DNA from: DASXKD01 sp963734725
GTDB lineage: Bacteria; Actinomycetota; Actinomycetes; Streptosporangiales; Streptosporangiaceae
Reading direction: 5' to 3'
Assembly (NCBI GenBank): GCA_963734725.1
Contig: CAVTIX010000019.1
Location: 62,001-126,000, forward strand
DNA: 64,000 nt
Part shown: in pieces, positions 16,346-25,557 of the stretch
How positions within the stretch are numbered: position 1 is the stretch's first letter
Layout of the letters: every line of letters starts with the position of its first letter
The notes under the pieces: model-generated
What the model was told of the DNA's origin: nothing
The model's database searches: none
Seen by the model: only the letters and a program-made list of their open reading frames with translations
Translations under genes and position numbers: made by a program

Positions 16346-17385
16346 CCGCGACCGTGAACCCGGTACCCGGCGGGTTGCCTCCCCAGGCCAGCATGGTCAC
16401 GGCCGGTGCAACGGAGTCGCTAGGCCCCCGGGGGGGTCCAGGGCCATCGGGAGCCCGGGGGTATCCCCCGGGCGGTGCTGCGTCCCCCCAGGCCAGCACC
16501 TCCAAGGCGGCGGTCCTCATCGAGGCGCTGCCCTGGCTGGACCGGTTCCATGGCAAGACCGTCGTGATCAAGTACGGCGGCCACGCGATGGCCGACGATT
16601 CGCTGCGCGAAGCGTTCGCACAGGACGTGGTGTTCCTGCGGTACGCCGGGCTGCGGCCCGTCGTGGTGCACGGGGGCGGCCCGCAGATCTCCGCCCAGCT
16701 GGCCCGGCTGGGCCTGGAGAGCACGTTCACCGCGGGCCTTCGGGTCACCACGCCGGAAACCATGGACGTGGTCCGCATGGTGCTGACCGGCCAGGTCAAC
16801 CGGGACGTGGTCGGCCTGATCAACCAGCACGGGCCGTTCGCCGTGGGCATGTCGGGCGAGGACGCGAACATGTTCACCGCGCGCAAGCGGCACGCGACGG
16901 TGGACGGCGCCCCGGTGGACATCGGCCTGGTCGGCGAGATCGAGGCCGTGGATCCCGCTGCGGCGCGCGCCCTGATCGCCGACGGCCGGATCCCGGTGGT
17001 ATCCAGCGTCGCCCGCGGCGCTGGCGGCGAGGTGTACAACGTCAACGCCGACACCGCCGCCGCGGCGCTGGCCGTGGCCCTCGGCGCGGCCAAGCTCGTG
17101 GTCCTCACCGACGTGGAGGGCCTGTACGCCGACTGGCCGGTCGACGGGGACGGAGACGGCCAGCCCGCGGACGTGATCAGCCTGCTGACCGCGACCGGCC
17201 TGGAACGGCTGCTGCCGGGCCTGGCCAGCGGCATGATCCCCAAGATGGAGGCCTGCCTGCACGCGGTGCGCGGCGGTGTGCCGCAAGCGCACGTGCTCGA
17301 CGGCAGGCTGCCCCACTCGGTGCTGCTGGAGATCTTCACCGACTCCGGCATCGGCACCATGGTCGTCCCGGACGGAGCGGTCTGA
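16342..17385 (+). CDS. argB: Acetylglutamate kinase with unusual N-terminal extension
   Basis: Phosphorylates N-acetylglutamate. The kinase core starts near residue 52 (KAAVLIEALPWLDRFHGKTVVIKYGGHAM) and contains VVVHGGGPQI, TGQVNRDVVGLIN, VYNVNADTAAAALA, LTDVEGLY and SGMIPKMEAC. At 347 residues it is about 45-50 longer than usual. The extra N-terminus is Gly/Pro-rich, encoded by a G/C palindromic block flanked by two copies of CCCCAGGCCAGCA. The ATGA overlap with argJ supports this start, so the block is probably translated. Confidence 0.93.
   Translation: MTATVNPVPGGLPPQASMVTAGATESLGPRGGPGPSGARGYPPGGAASPQASTSKAAVLIEALPWLDRFHGKTVVIKYGGHAMADDSLREAFAQDVVFLRYAGLRPVVVHGGGPQISAQLARLGLESTFTAGLRVTTPETMDVVRMVLTGQVNRDVVGLINQHGPFAVGMSGEDANMFTARKRHATVDGAPVDIGLVGEIEAVDPAAARALIADGRIPVVSSVARGAGGEVYNVNADTAAAALAVALGAAKLVVLTDVEGLYADWPVDGDGDGQPADVISLLTATGLERLLPGLASGMIPKMEACLHAVRGGVPQAHVLDGRLPHSVLLEIFTDSGIGTMVVPDGAV
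16385..16500. repeat. G/C-rich palindromic insertion in argB 5' coding region
   Basis: Runs such as CCCGGGGGTATCCCCCGGG lie between two direct copies of CCCCAGGCCAGCA. The block keeps frame and adds about 40 Gly/Pro/Ala residues to the enzyme. Confidence 0.55.
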
Positions 17386-17423
17386 TGATTCACGCAGAGC
17401 AGGCGATGATCAGGGGCACTTCC

Positions 17424-17476
17424 ATGATCACGGACGATCACCCCGGCGAAAAACGCAAGGAATCGTCCGCGATCAT
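17424..17476. repeat. 15-bp inverted repeat in the argB-argD spacer
   Basis: ATGATCACGGACGAT (17424-17438) and ATCGTCCGCGATCAT (17462-17476) match at 14 of 15 positions, separated by 23 bases. It could be a transcript hairpin limiting readthrough or a regulator site. The spacer 17386-17560 holds no gene. Confidence 0.6.
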
Positions 17477-17560
17477 GAAATCCGGGTGGTCACGAGCGAA
17501 AGGCGGGGCGATGAGTCCACGGAGTCGGAGTGCGTGGCGGCGCGCGGGAAGGCGGGGCGG

Positions 17561-18829
17561 GTGAGCAAGACCGAAGAGCTCCAGGGCCGGTTCCAGGCGG
17601 CGCTGATGCCCACGTACGGGGTTCCCCCGGTGGCGCTGGTGCGCGGCGAAGGCTGCCAGGTGTGGGATGCCGACGGCAGGCAGTACACCGACCTCATCGC
17701 CGGCATCGCGGTCAGCGCGCTGGGGCACGCCCACCCCGCGCTCACCGAGGCGGTCGCCCGCCAGGTAAGCACGATCGCGCACACCTCGAACCTGTTCCTG
17801 CACGAGACCGAGGTCGCCCTGGCCGAGCGGCTGCTGGGCCTGCTCGGCACCGGCGGCAAGGTGTTCTTCACCAACTCGGGCACCGAGGCCAACGAGGCAG
17901 CGGTCAAGCTGGTCCGCCGTCACCAGGGCCCATCCCGGCCTGTGTTCGTCGCCGCGGAGAACAGTTTCCACGGGCGGACCATGGGATCCCTTGCGCTGAC
18001 GGGCAAGGCTGCGATCCGCGAGTCGTTTGGCCCCTTCGGTATCGACGTGAGGTTCGTGCCCTACGGTGACCTGGCCGCGCTCACCTCAGCTGTCACCCCC
18101 GAGTGTGCCGCCGTCTTCCTTGAGCCCTGCCAGGGCGAGGCGGGCGTCGTGCCGCCGCCCGCCGGGTACCTGCGCGGCGCGCGGGAGGCCTGCGACGCGG
18201 CGGGTGCGCTGCTGGTGATCGACGAGATCCAGAGCGGCATCGGCCGCACCGGCGCCTGGTTCGCCTGCCAGGCCGCGGAGGTCGTGCCTGACGTGCTCAC
18301 GCTCGCCAAGGGGCTCGGCGGCGGGCTGCCGATCGGCGCCTGCATCGGCCTCGGCGCGGCGGGCGGCGCGCTGCGCAAGGGGGACCACGGCAGCACGTTC
18401 GGCGGGAACCCGGTCGCGTGCGCGGCCGCGCTGGCGGTGCTGGACACCATCGAGCGGGATGGGCTGCTGGCCCACGCGGCGTCAGTCGGCCGGTATCTGG
18501 CCCGCGGCATCGCCGGGACCGGCCACCCGCTGCTGGCCGGGGTCCGGGGCGAGGGCCTGTGGCTCGCCGCGGTGCTGGCCCAGCCCGTGGCCGGGGCGGT
18601 GGAGGCGGCCTGCCGTGACGCGGGGTTCCTGGTCAACGCCGTGCAGCCGGACGCCATCCGGCTGGCCCCGCCGCTGATCCTCAGCGACCGCGAGGCCGGC
18701 GCGTTCCTGGCGGCGTTCCCGGGCATCCTGGCGCGGGCCGCGGCCACGGAGCAGATCCCGGGCCAGGTCCCGGCTTCGGGGCAGGTCCAGGCTGCGGCGC
18801 AGGTCCGGGCCACGGGGCGGACCCCGTGA
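17561..18829 (+). CDS. argD: Acetylornithine aminotransferase
   Basis: PLP enzyme converting N-acetylglutamate semialdehyde to N-acetylornithine. 422 residues. FTNSGTEANEAAVKLVRRHQG, FHGRTMGSLALTG, LLVIDEIQSGIGRTG and the PLP Lys at about 250 (LTLAKGLGGGLPIGA) are present. The GTG start gives SKTEELQGRFQAALMPTYGVPP. About 40 C-terminal residues are low complexity with repeated GQV/AQV units. The stop overlaps argR (GTGA). Confidence 0.95.
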   Translation: MSKTEELQGRFQAALMPTYGVPPVALVRGEGCQVWDADGRQYTDLIAGIAVSALGHAHPALTEAVARQVSTIAHTSNLFLHETEVALAERLLGLLGTGGKVFFTNSGTEANEAAVKLVRRHQGPSRPVFVAAENSFHGRTMGSLALTGKAAIRESFGPFGIDVRFVPYGDLAALTSAVTPECAAVFLEPCQGEAGVVPPPAGYLRGAREACDAAGALLVIDEIQSGIGRTGAWFACQAAEVVPDVLTLAKGLGGGLPIGACIGLGAAGGALRKGDHGSTFGGNPVACAAALAVLDTIERDGLLAHAASVGRYLARGIAGTGHPLLAGVRGEGLWLAAVLAQPVAGAVEAACRDAGFLVNAVQPDAIRLAPPLILSDREAGAFLAAFPGILARAAATEQIPGQVPASGQVQAAAQVRATGRTP

Positions 18830-19368
18830 CCGCGGTGCGCCCGGCGACCAAGGCAGCCCGCCACGAGCAGATCGCCGGGATCCTGGAGCGCCTGCAGGTC
18901 CGCTCGCAGGAGGATCTGGCCGCGCTGCTGGCCGACCGTGGCGTCCGGGTCGGGCAGGCCACGCTGTCCCGCGACCTGGAGGAAATGGGCGCGGTCCGGC
19001 TGCGCGGGCCTGGTGGCGCCCTGTTCTACGCGCTGCCCACCGGGCCTGGCGGCCCCGGCTCGCGCCCCGGCGGCGTCGCCACGCCGGAAACCGAAGCGAT
19101 CTTCTTCGGGCCGCTGCCACGGGTCGCCGCTGAACTGCTGGTGAGCGCCGAGGCCAGCGCCAACCTGGTCGTGCTGCGCACCCCGGCCGGCGGCGCGCAA
19201 CTGCTCGCCTCCGCCCTCGACCACGCCGGCTGGCCCGCCATCCTCGGCACGGTCGCCGGTGACGACACCGTCCTGGTGATCACCCGGGACCCGGCCGGGG
19301 GGGCCGAGGTGGCCGCCGCGCTGCTGCGACAGGCGGAACGGAAGGCCGCCGAAGAGCGACGATCCTAA
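18826..19368 (+). CDS. argR: Arginine repressor
   Basis: Hexameric arginine-sensing regulator of the arg genes. The N-terminal winged helix (residues 8-70) has the HEQIAGIL and ATLSRDLEEMGAVR elements. The C-terminal oligomerisation and arginine-binding domain includes LGTVAGDDTVLVITR. 180 residues, slightly long. It is translationally coupled to argD, so the repressor is made with the pathway it controls; the argC promoter carries a candidate operator. Confidence 0.93.
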   Translation: MTAVRPATKAARHEQIAGILERLQVRSQEDLAALLADRGVRVGQATLSRDLEEMGAVRLRGPGGALFYALPTGPGGPGSRPGGVATPETEAIFFGPLPRVAAELLVSAEASANLVVLRTPAGGAQLLASALDHAGWPAILGTVAGDDTVLVITRDPAGGAEVAAALLRQAERKAAEERRS

Positions 19369-19451
19369 GCCGGGCGGGGCCCGGCCGCCGAGGGGAACCG
19401 CCGGTCACAGCGCCGGCCAGCGACATAGCTACGACACGACAAGGAATGCAC

Positions 19452-20654
19452 ATGACCAAGCGCGTGATACTTGCCTACTCGGGCGGCCTGGACACCTCGG
19501 TCGCCATTGGCTGGATCGCCGAGCAGACTGGCGCCGAGGTCATCGCGGTCGCGATGGATGTCGGCCAGGGCGGCGAGAACATGGCCACCATCCGCGAGCG
19601 GGCCCTGGCCTGCGGCGCCGCCGACGCCGAGGTGGTGGACGCGCGGGAGGAGTTCGCCACTGGCTACTGCCTGCCCGCGATCAAGGCGAACGCCCTCTAC
19701 ATGAACCGCTACCCGCTGGTCTCCGCGCTGTCCCGGCCGCTGATCGTCAAGCACCTGGCCCGGGTGGCCCGCGAGCGGGGCGCCGACACGGTCGCGCACG
19801 GCTGCACCGGCAAGGGCAACGACCAGGTCAGGTTCGAGGTGGGCCTGGCCAGTCTGGCCCCGGAGGTGACGGTGCTCGCGCCGGTCCGGGACTCCGGCAT
19901 GACCAGGGACAAGGCGATCGCATTCGCGGAGGAGAAAGGGCTGCCAATCGACGTGACACGCCGGTCCCCGTACTCGATCGACCAGAACCTCTGGGGGCGC
20001 AGCTGCGAGACAGGCCACCTGGAAGACATCTGGGAGGCGCCGCACGACGACGTCTGGGCCTACACGGAGGATCCGGGCGTGCCGCGGGAACCCGACGAGC
20101 TGCTGCTCAGTTTCGCCGACGGGGCGCCGGTCGCGATCGACGGCGTGGCCCAGCCCCCGCTAACGATCATCACCGAGCTGAACGCCCGCGCCGGGGCGCA
20201 GGGGGTCGGCCGGGTGGACATGGTCGAGGACCGGCTGGTCGGGATCAAGAGCCGGGAGATCTACGAGGCCCCGGCGGCCATCTCCTTGATCGCCGCGCAC
20301 TCCGAGCTGGAGAGCGTGTGCATGGAGCTGGACTTGTCCAGGTTCAAGCGCGCGGCGGAGCAGCGGTGGATCGAGCTGGTCTACGACGGGCTCTGGTACT
20401 CCCCGCTCAAGCGCGCGCTGGACGCGTTCCTGGCCGAGGCCTCCCGCCACGTGACCGGTGACGTCCGGCTGCGGCTGCACGGCGGCCAGGCGGTGGTGAC
20501 CGGCCGGCGCAGCCCGGTTTCGCTCTATGACTACGGGCTGGCCACCTACGACACGGGCGACACCTTCGACCAGGGGCTGGCCAGAGGTTTCGTGGAGCTG
20601 TGGGGGCTGCCCAGCAAGACCGCCGCGCTCCGGGACCAGCGCGCGGGCGGCTGA
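19452..20654 (+). CDS. argG: Argininosuccinate synthase
   Basis: ATP-dependent ligation of citrulline and aspartate. 400 residues. The P-loop-like AYSGGLDTS is at the N-terminus, with HGCTGKGNDQVRFE, SPYSIDQNLWGRSCE and GIKSREIYEAPAA further on. ATG 19452 has AAGGA six bases upstream and gives MTKRVILAYSGG; ATG 19446 is the alternative. Its own leader (77 bases after argR) may carry a promoter. Confidence 0.96.
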   Translation: MTKRVILAYSGGLDTSVAIGWIAEQTGAEVIAVAMDVGQGGENMATIRERALACGAADAEVVDAREEFATGYCLPAIKANALYMNRYPLVSALSRPLIVKHLARVARERGADTVAHGCTGKGNDQVRFEVGLASLAPEVTVLAPVRDSGMTRDKAIAFAEEKGLPIDVTRRSPYSIDQNLWGRSCETGHLEDIWEAPHDDVWAYTEDPGVPREPDELLLSFADGAPVAIDGVAQPPLTIITELNARAGAQGVGRVDMVEDRLVGIKSREIYEAPAAISLIAAHSELESVCMELDLSRFKRAAEQRWIELVYDGLWYSPLKRALDAFLAEASRHVTGDVRLRLHGGQAVVTGRRSPVSLYDYGLATYDTGDTFDQGLARGFVELWGLPSKTAALRDQRAGG

Positions 20655-20702
20655 GGGCCGGGCCACGGGAACCTGGAAGGTATACCCGGACACGTAGTTA
20701 GC

Positions 20703-20975
20703 GTGAAGATGGCTGCCGTGGACCGTGGGCCCGGCGATGCCGCACTGTGGTCCCGGGCCGCCCACGGGGACCATGACGCGTTCGGGCAACTCTTCGACCG
20801 CCACGCGGGCGCTGTCTACAGTTACCTCTTCCGGCGCACCGAGAGCTCTCTGGTGAGCTCGCCCGTCACCAGGCTTGTCGTGCGGGCAGCGTCGGCGCGG
20901 TCAGCATCGTTGGCGGGGACCGGAGCACGGTCGCGATCACGGCACACCTCGTCTACCGCGGCAGCGCCCCCGTGA
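20703..20975 (+). pseudogene. Truncated ECF sigma factor (N-terminal fragment)
   Basis: Residues 10-45 (DAALWSRAAHGDHDAFGQLFDRHAGAVYSYLFRRTES) match the start of region 2 of actinobacterial ECF sigma factors. After that the homology stops abruptly near base 20845 and the frame runs into unrelated sequence. Regions 2.3-4 are absent, so it cannot act as a sigma factor. The break joins it to the remnant of a DUF4097 gene, pointing to a deletion between two neighbouring genes. Confidence 0.6.
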
Positions 20976-21432
20976 TTACCCGCCGGCTGACCGGCGGCGT
21001 GCTGGATCTGAGCTACCGGTGCCCCTCCCGCTCCCGTGACTGCGAGTTCTCTTCGACCTCATGGTGCCGCGTGGGCTCCGCACGACCGTGCGGCTGGGAG
21101 TGGGGCAGATCCGGCTGAGCGACCTGTCCGGGACCATCACGGCCAGCACCAGCATCGGGCAGATTCAGGCGAGCGGGATGTCTGGACCGCGGATCCGGCT
21201 GACCACGGAAACCGGAATGATCAGCGCCGGGTTCACCGCGCCGCCCCAGCAGATCTTCGCCAGCTCCGGGATCGGGTCGGTGGCCATCCGTGGGCCGTCC
21301 GGAACGGCGTACCGGGTCGCCGCGAGCACTCACGACGGCTCCGTCCGGGTGTCCGTCCCGCGGGCGGCTGCGTCCTCGCATGTCATCCAGGCCGCCACGG
21401 GCACCGGAACGGTCACGGTCACCGGGAGCTGA
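20885..21432 (+). pseudogene. Frameshifted DUF4097-type beta-repeat protein remnant
   Basis: Frame 20885-21050 reads GSVGAVSIVGGDRSTVAITA...LDLSYRCPSRSRDC. After a frame change near 21050 the 21061 frame continues with FDLMVPRGLRTTVRLGVGQIRLSDLSG and repeats of G-x-I/V-x-x-S. These are features of secreted DUF4097 adhesin-like beta-helix proteins. The signal peptide and start are missing and the frame is broken once, so this is a relic. It lies between argG and argH and probably keeps them apart. Confidence 0.6.
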
Positions 21433-21561
21433 GCCCAAAGCGTGCGGCCACCCCCGAGACCGGGTGTGGGCAGGCGCGAGCGTGGAGCATCATGGAACGT
21501 CGCCTGCCGGTCGGCGGACGGGCGCGGGACCGCACTTCAGCAACGGCTGGAAGGGAACCAG

Positions 21562-22979
21562 GTGTCAGATCAGGAGCGCATGCCGACGCGGCTGTGGGGC
21601 GGGCGGTTCGAGTCCGGGCCCGCGGAGGCGCTGGCCAGGCTGTCGGTCAGCGTCCAGTTCGACTGGCGGCTGGCGCCCTACGACCTGCTCGCCTCCCGGG
21701 CCCACGCGCGCGTGCTGCACCGCGCCGGGCTGCTGTCCGGCGATGAGCTTGCCCGGCTGCTCGCCGCCCTGGACGGGCTCACCGCGGCCTGCCGGGACGG
21801 CAGCTTCCGGCCGACGGCCGCCGATGAGGACGTGCACACGGCGCTGGAGCGCGGGCTGCTGGAACGGGTCGGCGCGCTCGGCGGGAAGCTGCGGGCCGGC
21901 CGTAGCCGCAACGACCAAATCGCCACCGACCTGCGCATGTACCTGCGGGACCACGCCAGGCTCATCGCGCTGCGGGTGGTAGAACTGGAGACGGCGCTGC
22001 TGTCCCAGGCCGAACAGCACCAGGCCGCGCCCGCGCCCGGGATGACGCACCTGCAGCACGCGCAGCCGGTGGTGTTCGGCCACCAGTTGCTGGCGCACGC
22101 ACAGGCACTGGCCCGCGACTTGTCGCGGCTGCGGGACTGGGACACAAGGGCCGCGGTCTGCCCGCTGGGCGCGGGCGCGCTCGCCGGGTCCTCCCTGCCG
22201 CTCGACCCGCAGGCGGTTGCGGAGGAACTGGGTTTTGCGCGTGCGGCGGAGAACTCCATGGACGCGGTGAGCGACCGGGACTTCGCGGCGGAGTTCTGCT
22301 TCACCGCCGCGCTGCTCGGTGTGCACCTGTCCCGGTTGGGCGAGGAGATCGTGCTCTGGTCCTCGCAGGAGTTCGGCTGGGTGGAGATCGACGACGCGTA
22401 CGCGACCGGGTCGTCGATCATGCCGCAGAAGAAGAACCCCGACGTGGCCGAACTGGCCCGCGGCAAGGCGGGCCGTCTGATCGGCGGCCTCACCGGCCTG
22501 CTCACCACGCTCAAGGGCCTGCCGCTGACCTACAACCGGGACCTGCAGGAGGACAAGGAACCGGTCTTCGACGCGGTCAACACGCTGCTGCTGGTGCTCC
22601 CCGCAATGGCTGGTCTGGTGAGCACACTCAGAATTAATGCAGAACGACTGGCGGGGGCGGCCAGTACCGGCTTCGCGCTGGCCACCGACCTGGCTGAACT
22701 GCTCGTGCGGCGCGGGGTGCCGTTCCGGGAGGCGCACGAGGTGGTGGGCCACCTGGTGGTCTGGTGCCAGGTGAACGACTGCGACCTGCCGGACGTGAGC
22801 GACGAGGATCTGGCGAAGATCTCCCGCACCTGACCCCGGACGTGCGCGAGGTGCTCTCGGTGACCGGCGCGCTGGCGGCGCGGAAGGCGCACGGCGGGAC
22901 CGCGCCGGAGCGGGTCGCCGAGCAGCTCGCCGCGCTGCGCGCTGTGGTGGACGAGCACGCCGCCTGGGCGGCTTCCTGA
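21562..22979 (+). pseudogene. argH: Argininosuccinate lyase with single-base frameshift
   Basis: Last step of arginine synthesis. GTG 21562 with AAGGGA upstream gives SDQERMPTRLWGGRFESGPAEAL. The catalytic GSSIMPQKKNPDVAELARGKAGRL, GKLRAGRSRNDQIATD and MTHLQHAQPV are intact. The frame then stops at 22833 after DEDLAKISRT, while the missing tail (HLTPDVREVLSVTGALAARKAHGG to WAAS at 22979) continues in another frame. Restoring one C in the CCC run near 22823 gives a normal 472-residue protein. It is either a real mutation removing about 50 C-terminal residues or a base-call error. Confidence 0.88.
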
Positions 22980-23134
22980 CGCCGGTCCGTCCCGCCCGCG
23001 CCTACCATCCGGCCATCCGCCAGATCGCCGAGCTGTCCTTGCTCGCTCCTCCGCCCGCCGTGCGCCGCTACCCCGCCGTACACGGGAACTGACCCCGGCG
23101 CCGCCAGGCGCCGGAGGTCAGTGTGGATGGATAG

Positions 23135-24577
23135 CTATGAGCGCCGGGTGGCCGAGACGAGAGTGGCCGCGAAGAGGGTCTGGTGGAACGCGGCCGCCGG
23201 GTTCGGCGGCTTGGACGAGACCGTCCAGGCGCCCGCCACCCTGGTCGGGGTGGCCGACAGGCCGGTGTAGTCACCAGGGAACTTGCCCCCGGCGACCGCC
23301 GCCCACCTCAGGTTCGACGGCGGGCCAAGGGCAATCGGCGTGGCGAACGTGGCGCCGCCGTTGTCTGACCAGGTCAGCTCCTGCTGGATGATATTGGGGT
23401 GGGTCAGGTCACGCCGGCCGTAGCTGACGAAGACCCGGCCGGCGGCCGTCGCGACCGCAGCGTTGATGTACTGGATGGCTGAGCTGCGCCCCTGGGTCAC
23501 CTGGACCGGGCTGGACCAGTGCTGCCCGCCGTCGATAGAGCGGGATATCTCGACCGCGTCCTGCACGCCGGGCCCGTTGGCGTTCCAGACCTGGAACATC
23601 CGCCCGGTCGCGTGGTCACCCTCCATCAGCGGCAAGCAGCAGCGGATGCCGGCCGGGCCGCCACCTACGTTCCTGGCCACCACCACTGGCTTGGTCCAGT
23701 GGGCACCCCCGTCGAAGGAGGTTTGCGCCACTATCGAGACCTCGCTACCCGCGTTGGCGCCGTTCCTCAGGACGAACCCCTGCCGGATGGTGTCGCCGAG
23801 CGCGTGGCCGGCGAACAGGTAGGTATCGGTGATCGCGCCGTCCGGCTGGACGAATGCCTGCGAGTTCTGCGCGAACTGCTTGTGCGACGCAAGGAAGTGC
23901 GTGCCGCTCCAATGCCGCCCGTTGTCATCGGACCAGCGGACCACCTGTGGCGACGCGCCGTTGGACAAGAACTCGGTCCAGAACTGGTAGATGCGGCCGA
24001 AGAACGGGCTGTTCGGCTGGGTGTCGGTGACCAGCCAGTTCTTGTCGTCGGACACGGCGCAGGTGTTGCTGTGCTGGGCCAGGACCGGCTTGCCGAAGGT
24101 GGCACCGCCGTCAGTGGACCGGGATACGGCAACGCCGGTCGGGCACGTGACGTCGAAAACCAGCGACGAGACGTACACGCTGCCGTCAGAGCCGAAGGCC
24201 ACGACCGGGTCCGAGGCACGGTCGTAGGTGCCGCCGACCGCCTTGGTCAGCCCGGGCAGCCGGGACTGGCGCCAGTGCGCGCCGCCGTCATGCGTCCAGG
24301 CGTAGAAGATGTCCACCGCTCCGCCGTTGGCGAACCGGCAGTCGTGCGCGACCGCCACCTCGATATCGGTGTTGAACGGAGAGACGGCGATGTCCGGCTC
24401 GACCAGCGTGTCCGGTTCACAGTTGCCGTGGGATGCCACGGTCTGCCGGCCGATCTGGCCCACATGCAAGACCGACGGCGGCCCGGACGGGGCCGCCAGC
24501 GCGGGTGCGGCGATGCCGAGACCTGCCAGCGCTAAGGTCGCGCCGGAAACCATCAGTGCGCGGAGCGGATTCTGCAA
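23135..24577 (-). CDS. Secreted sialidase-superfamily Asp-box beta-propeller protein
   Basis: 480 residues from a TTG at 24577 that has GGGAGG four bases upstream; ATG 24553 is possible. A signal peptide with Ala-rich cleavage site (LGIAAPALAAPS) leads to a propeller with six Asp-box-like motifs: THDGGAHW, STDGGATF, SDDNGRHW, SFDGGAHW, SIDGGQHW and SDNGGATF. The family fold is that of sialidases and BNR proteins. The Arg triad and Tyr/Glu pair of true sialidases were not identified, so glycosidase activity is uncertain. Transcribed alone toward argH. Confidence 0.8.
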   Translation of the reverse strand: MQNPLRALMVSGATLALAGLGIAAPALAAPSGPPSVLHVGQIGRQTVASHGNCEPDTLVEPDIAVSPFNTDIEVAVAHDCRFANGGAVDIFYAWTHDGGAHWRQSRLPGLTKAVGGTYDRASDPVVAFGSDGSVYVSSLVFDVTCPTGVAVSRSTDGGATFGKPVLAQHSNTCAVSDDKNWLVTDTQPNSPFFGRIYQFWTEFLSNGASPQVVRWSDDNGRHWSGTHFLASHKQFAQNSQAFVQPDGAITDTYLFAGHALGDTIRQGFVLRNGANAGSEVSIVAQTSFDGGAHWTKPVVVARNVGGGPAGIRCCLPLMEGDHATGRMFQVWNANGPGVQDAVEISRSIDGGQHWSSPVQVTQGRSSAIQYINAAVATAAGRVFVSYGRRDLTHPNIIQQELTWSDNGGATFATPIALGPPSNLRWAAVAGGKFPGDYTGLSATPTRVAGAWTVSSKPPNPAAAFHQTLFAATLVSATRRS

Positions 24578-24825
24578 GGTGCCTCCCAGTTGTCCGCGGT
24601 CCGGCCGGCCGCGGGCGCCAGCCGGACGATTGGCACGGTTCACCGTCTCTGGCCCAGACGGGGGATCAAGGCCACTGGGGACGCTAGACCGGCGCCGGAA
24701 CCGGGTCAACGGTGCGTGGCCGAGTGTGCACCTATTTGTTGCCAAGCCCAGACTGCGTCGTGTCCTATAGTGCGGTGGCTGATGCCGGCACAAGAGGAGC
24801 CGGCGTACGAGGGGAGGCCGCGGCC

Positions 24826-25557
24826 GTGATACTGCCGCGGGACACGTTCGCCTGCAGTGCGGCTGAGGTAGCGCCCGCCCTGCTGGGCTGCGTGCTCGAG
24901 CACGACACCCCCGAGGGCCTGGTCGCCGTGGCCCTGACCGAGGTGGAGGCCTACCACGGGCAAGCCGACCCCGCGTCCCACGCCTACCGTGGCCAGACGC
25001 CGCGCAACGCCGTGATGTTCGGCCCTCCCGGGCACGCTTATGTGTACTTCACCTACGGCATGCACTTCTGCGTGAACCTGGTGTGCCTGCCGGAAGGCGC
25101 CGCGTCCGCGGTGCTGCTGCGAGCTGGCCGGGTCGTCGAGGGCGAGGGCCTGGCCAGGACCCGGCGGACTGCCCCGGGCCCGGGCGGCCGTGATCTGGCG
25201 CGCGGGCCCGCCCGGCTCTGCCAGGCGCTGGCCATCACCTGGGCGCAGAACGGCGCCGACGTCTGCGACCCGGCGTCACCGCTGCGGGTGCGGTGGCCCG
25301 GCCCGGCGGAGGCCGGAGCGGGACCGCCGGGACCGGGAGAGCTGGCGGGGACGGGACCGGCGGGACCGGCGGAGCTGGCCGGCGCTTCGATCAGCCACGG
25401 GCCGCGGGTCGGGGTGAGCGCCGCGGGCGACGTCCCGTGGCGGTTCTGGGTCACCGGCGACCCGACCGTGTCGGTGTACCGCGCGCACGCCCCGCGCCGG
25501 GCCCGGCCGAAACCAGTTTCCGCGCGGGCGCGAAGCGATGGGACGATACCGCTGTGA
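24826..25557 (+). CDS. Alkyladenine (3-methyladenine) DNA glycosylase, AAG/Mpg family
   Basis: Removes alkylated purines by monofunctional base excision. 243 residues from GTG 24826, with GGGGAGG upstream. The active-site segment LTEVEAYHGQADPASHAYRGQTPRNAVMFGPPGHAYVYFTYGMHFCVNLV is fully conserved, with the catalytic Glu in TEVEAY. A low-complexity Gly/Pro insertion (PAEAGAGPPGPGELAG repeated) at about 165-190 is unusual. The stop overlaps the tyrS start (GTGA). Confidence 0.92.
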   Translation: MILPRDTFACSAAEVAPALLGCVLEHDTPEGLVAVALTEVEAYHGQADPASHAYRGQTPRNAVMFGPPGHAYVYFTYGMHFCVNLVCLPEGAASAVLLRAGRVVEGEGLARTRRTAPGPGGRDLARGPARLCQALAITWAQNGADVCDPASPLRVRWPGPAEAGAGPPGPGELAGTGPAGPAELAGASISHGPRVGVSAAGDVPWRFWVTGDPTVSVYRAHAPRRARPKPVSARARSDGTIPL

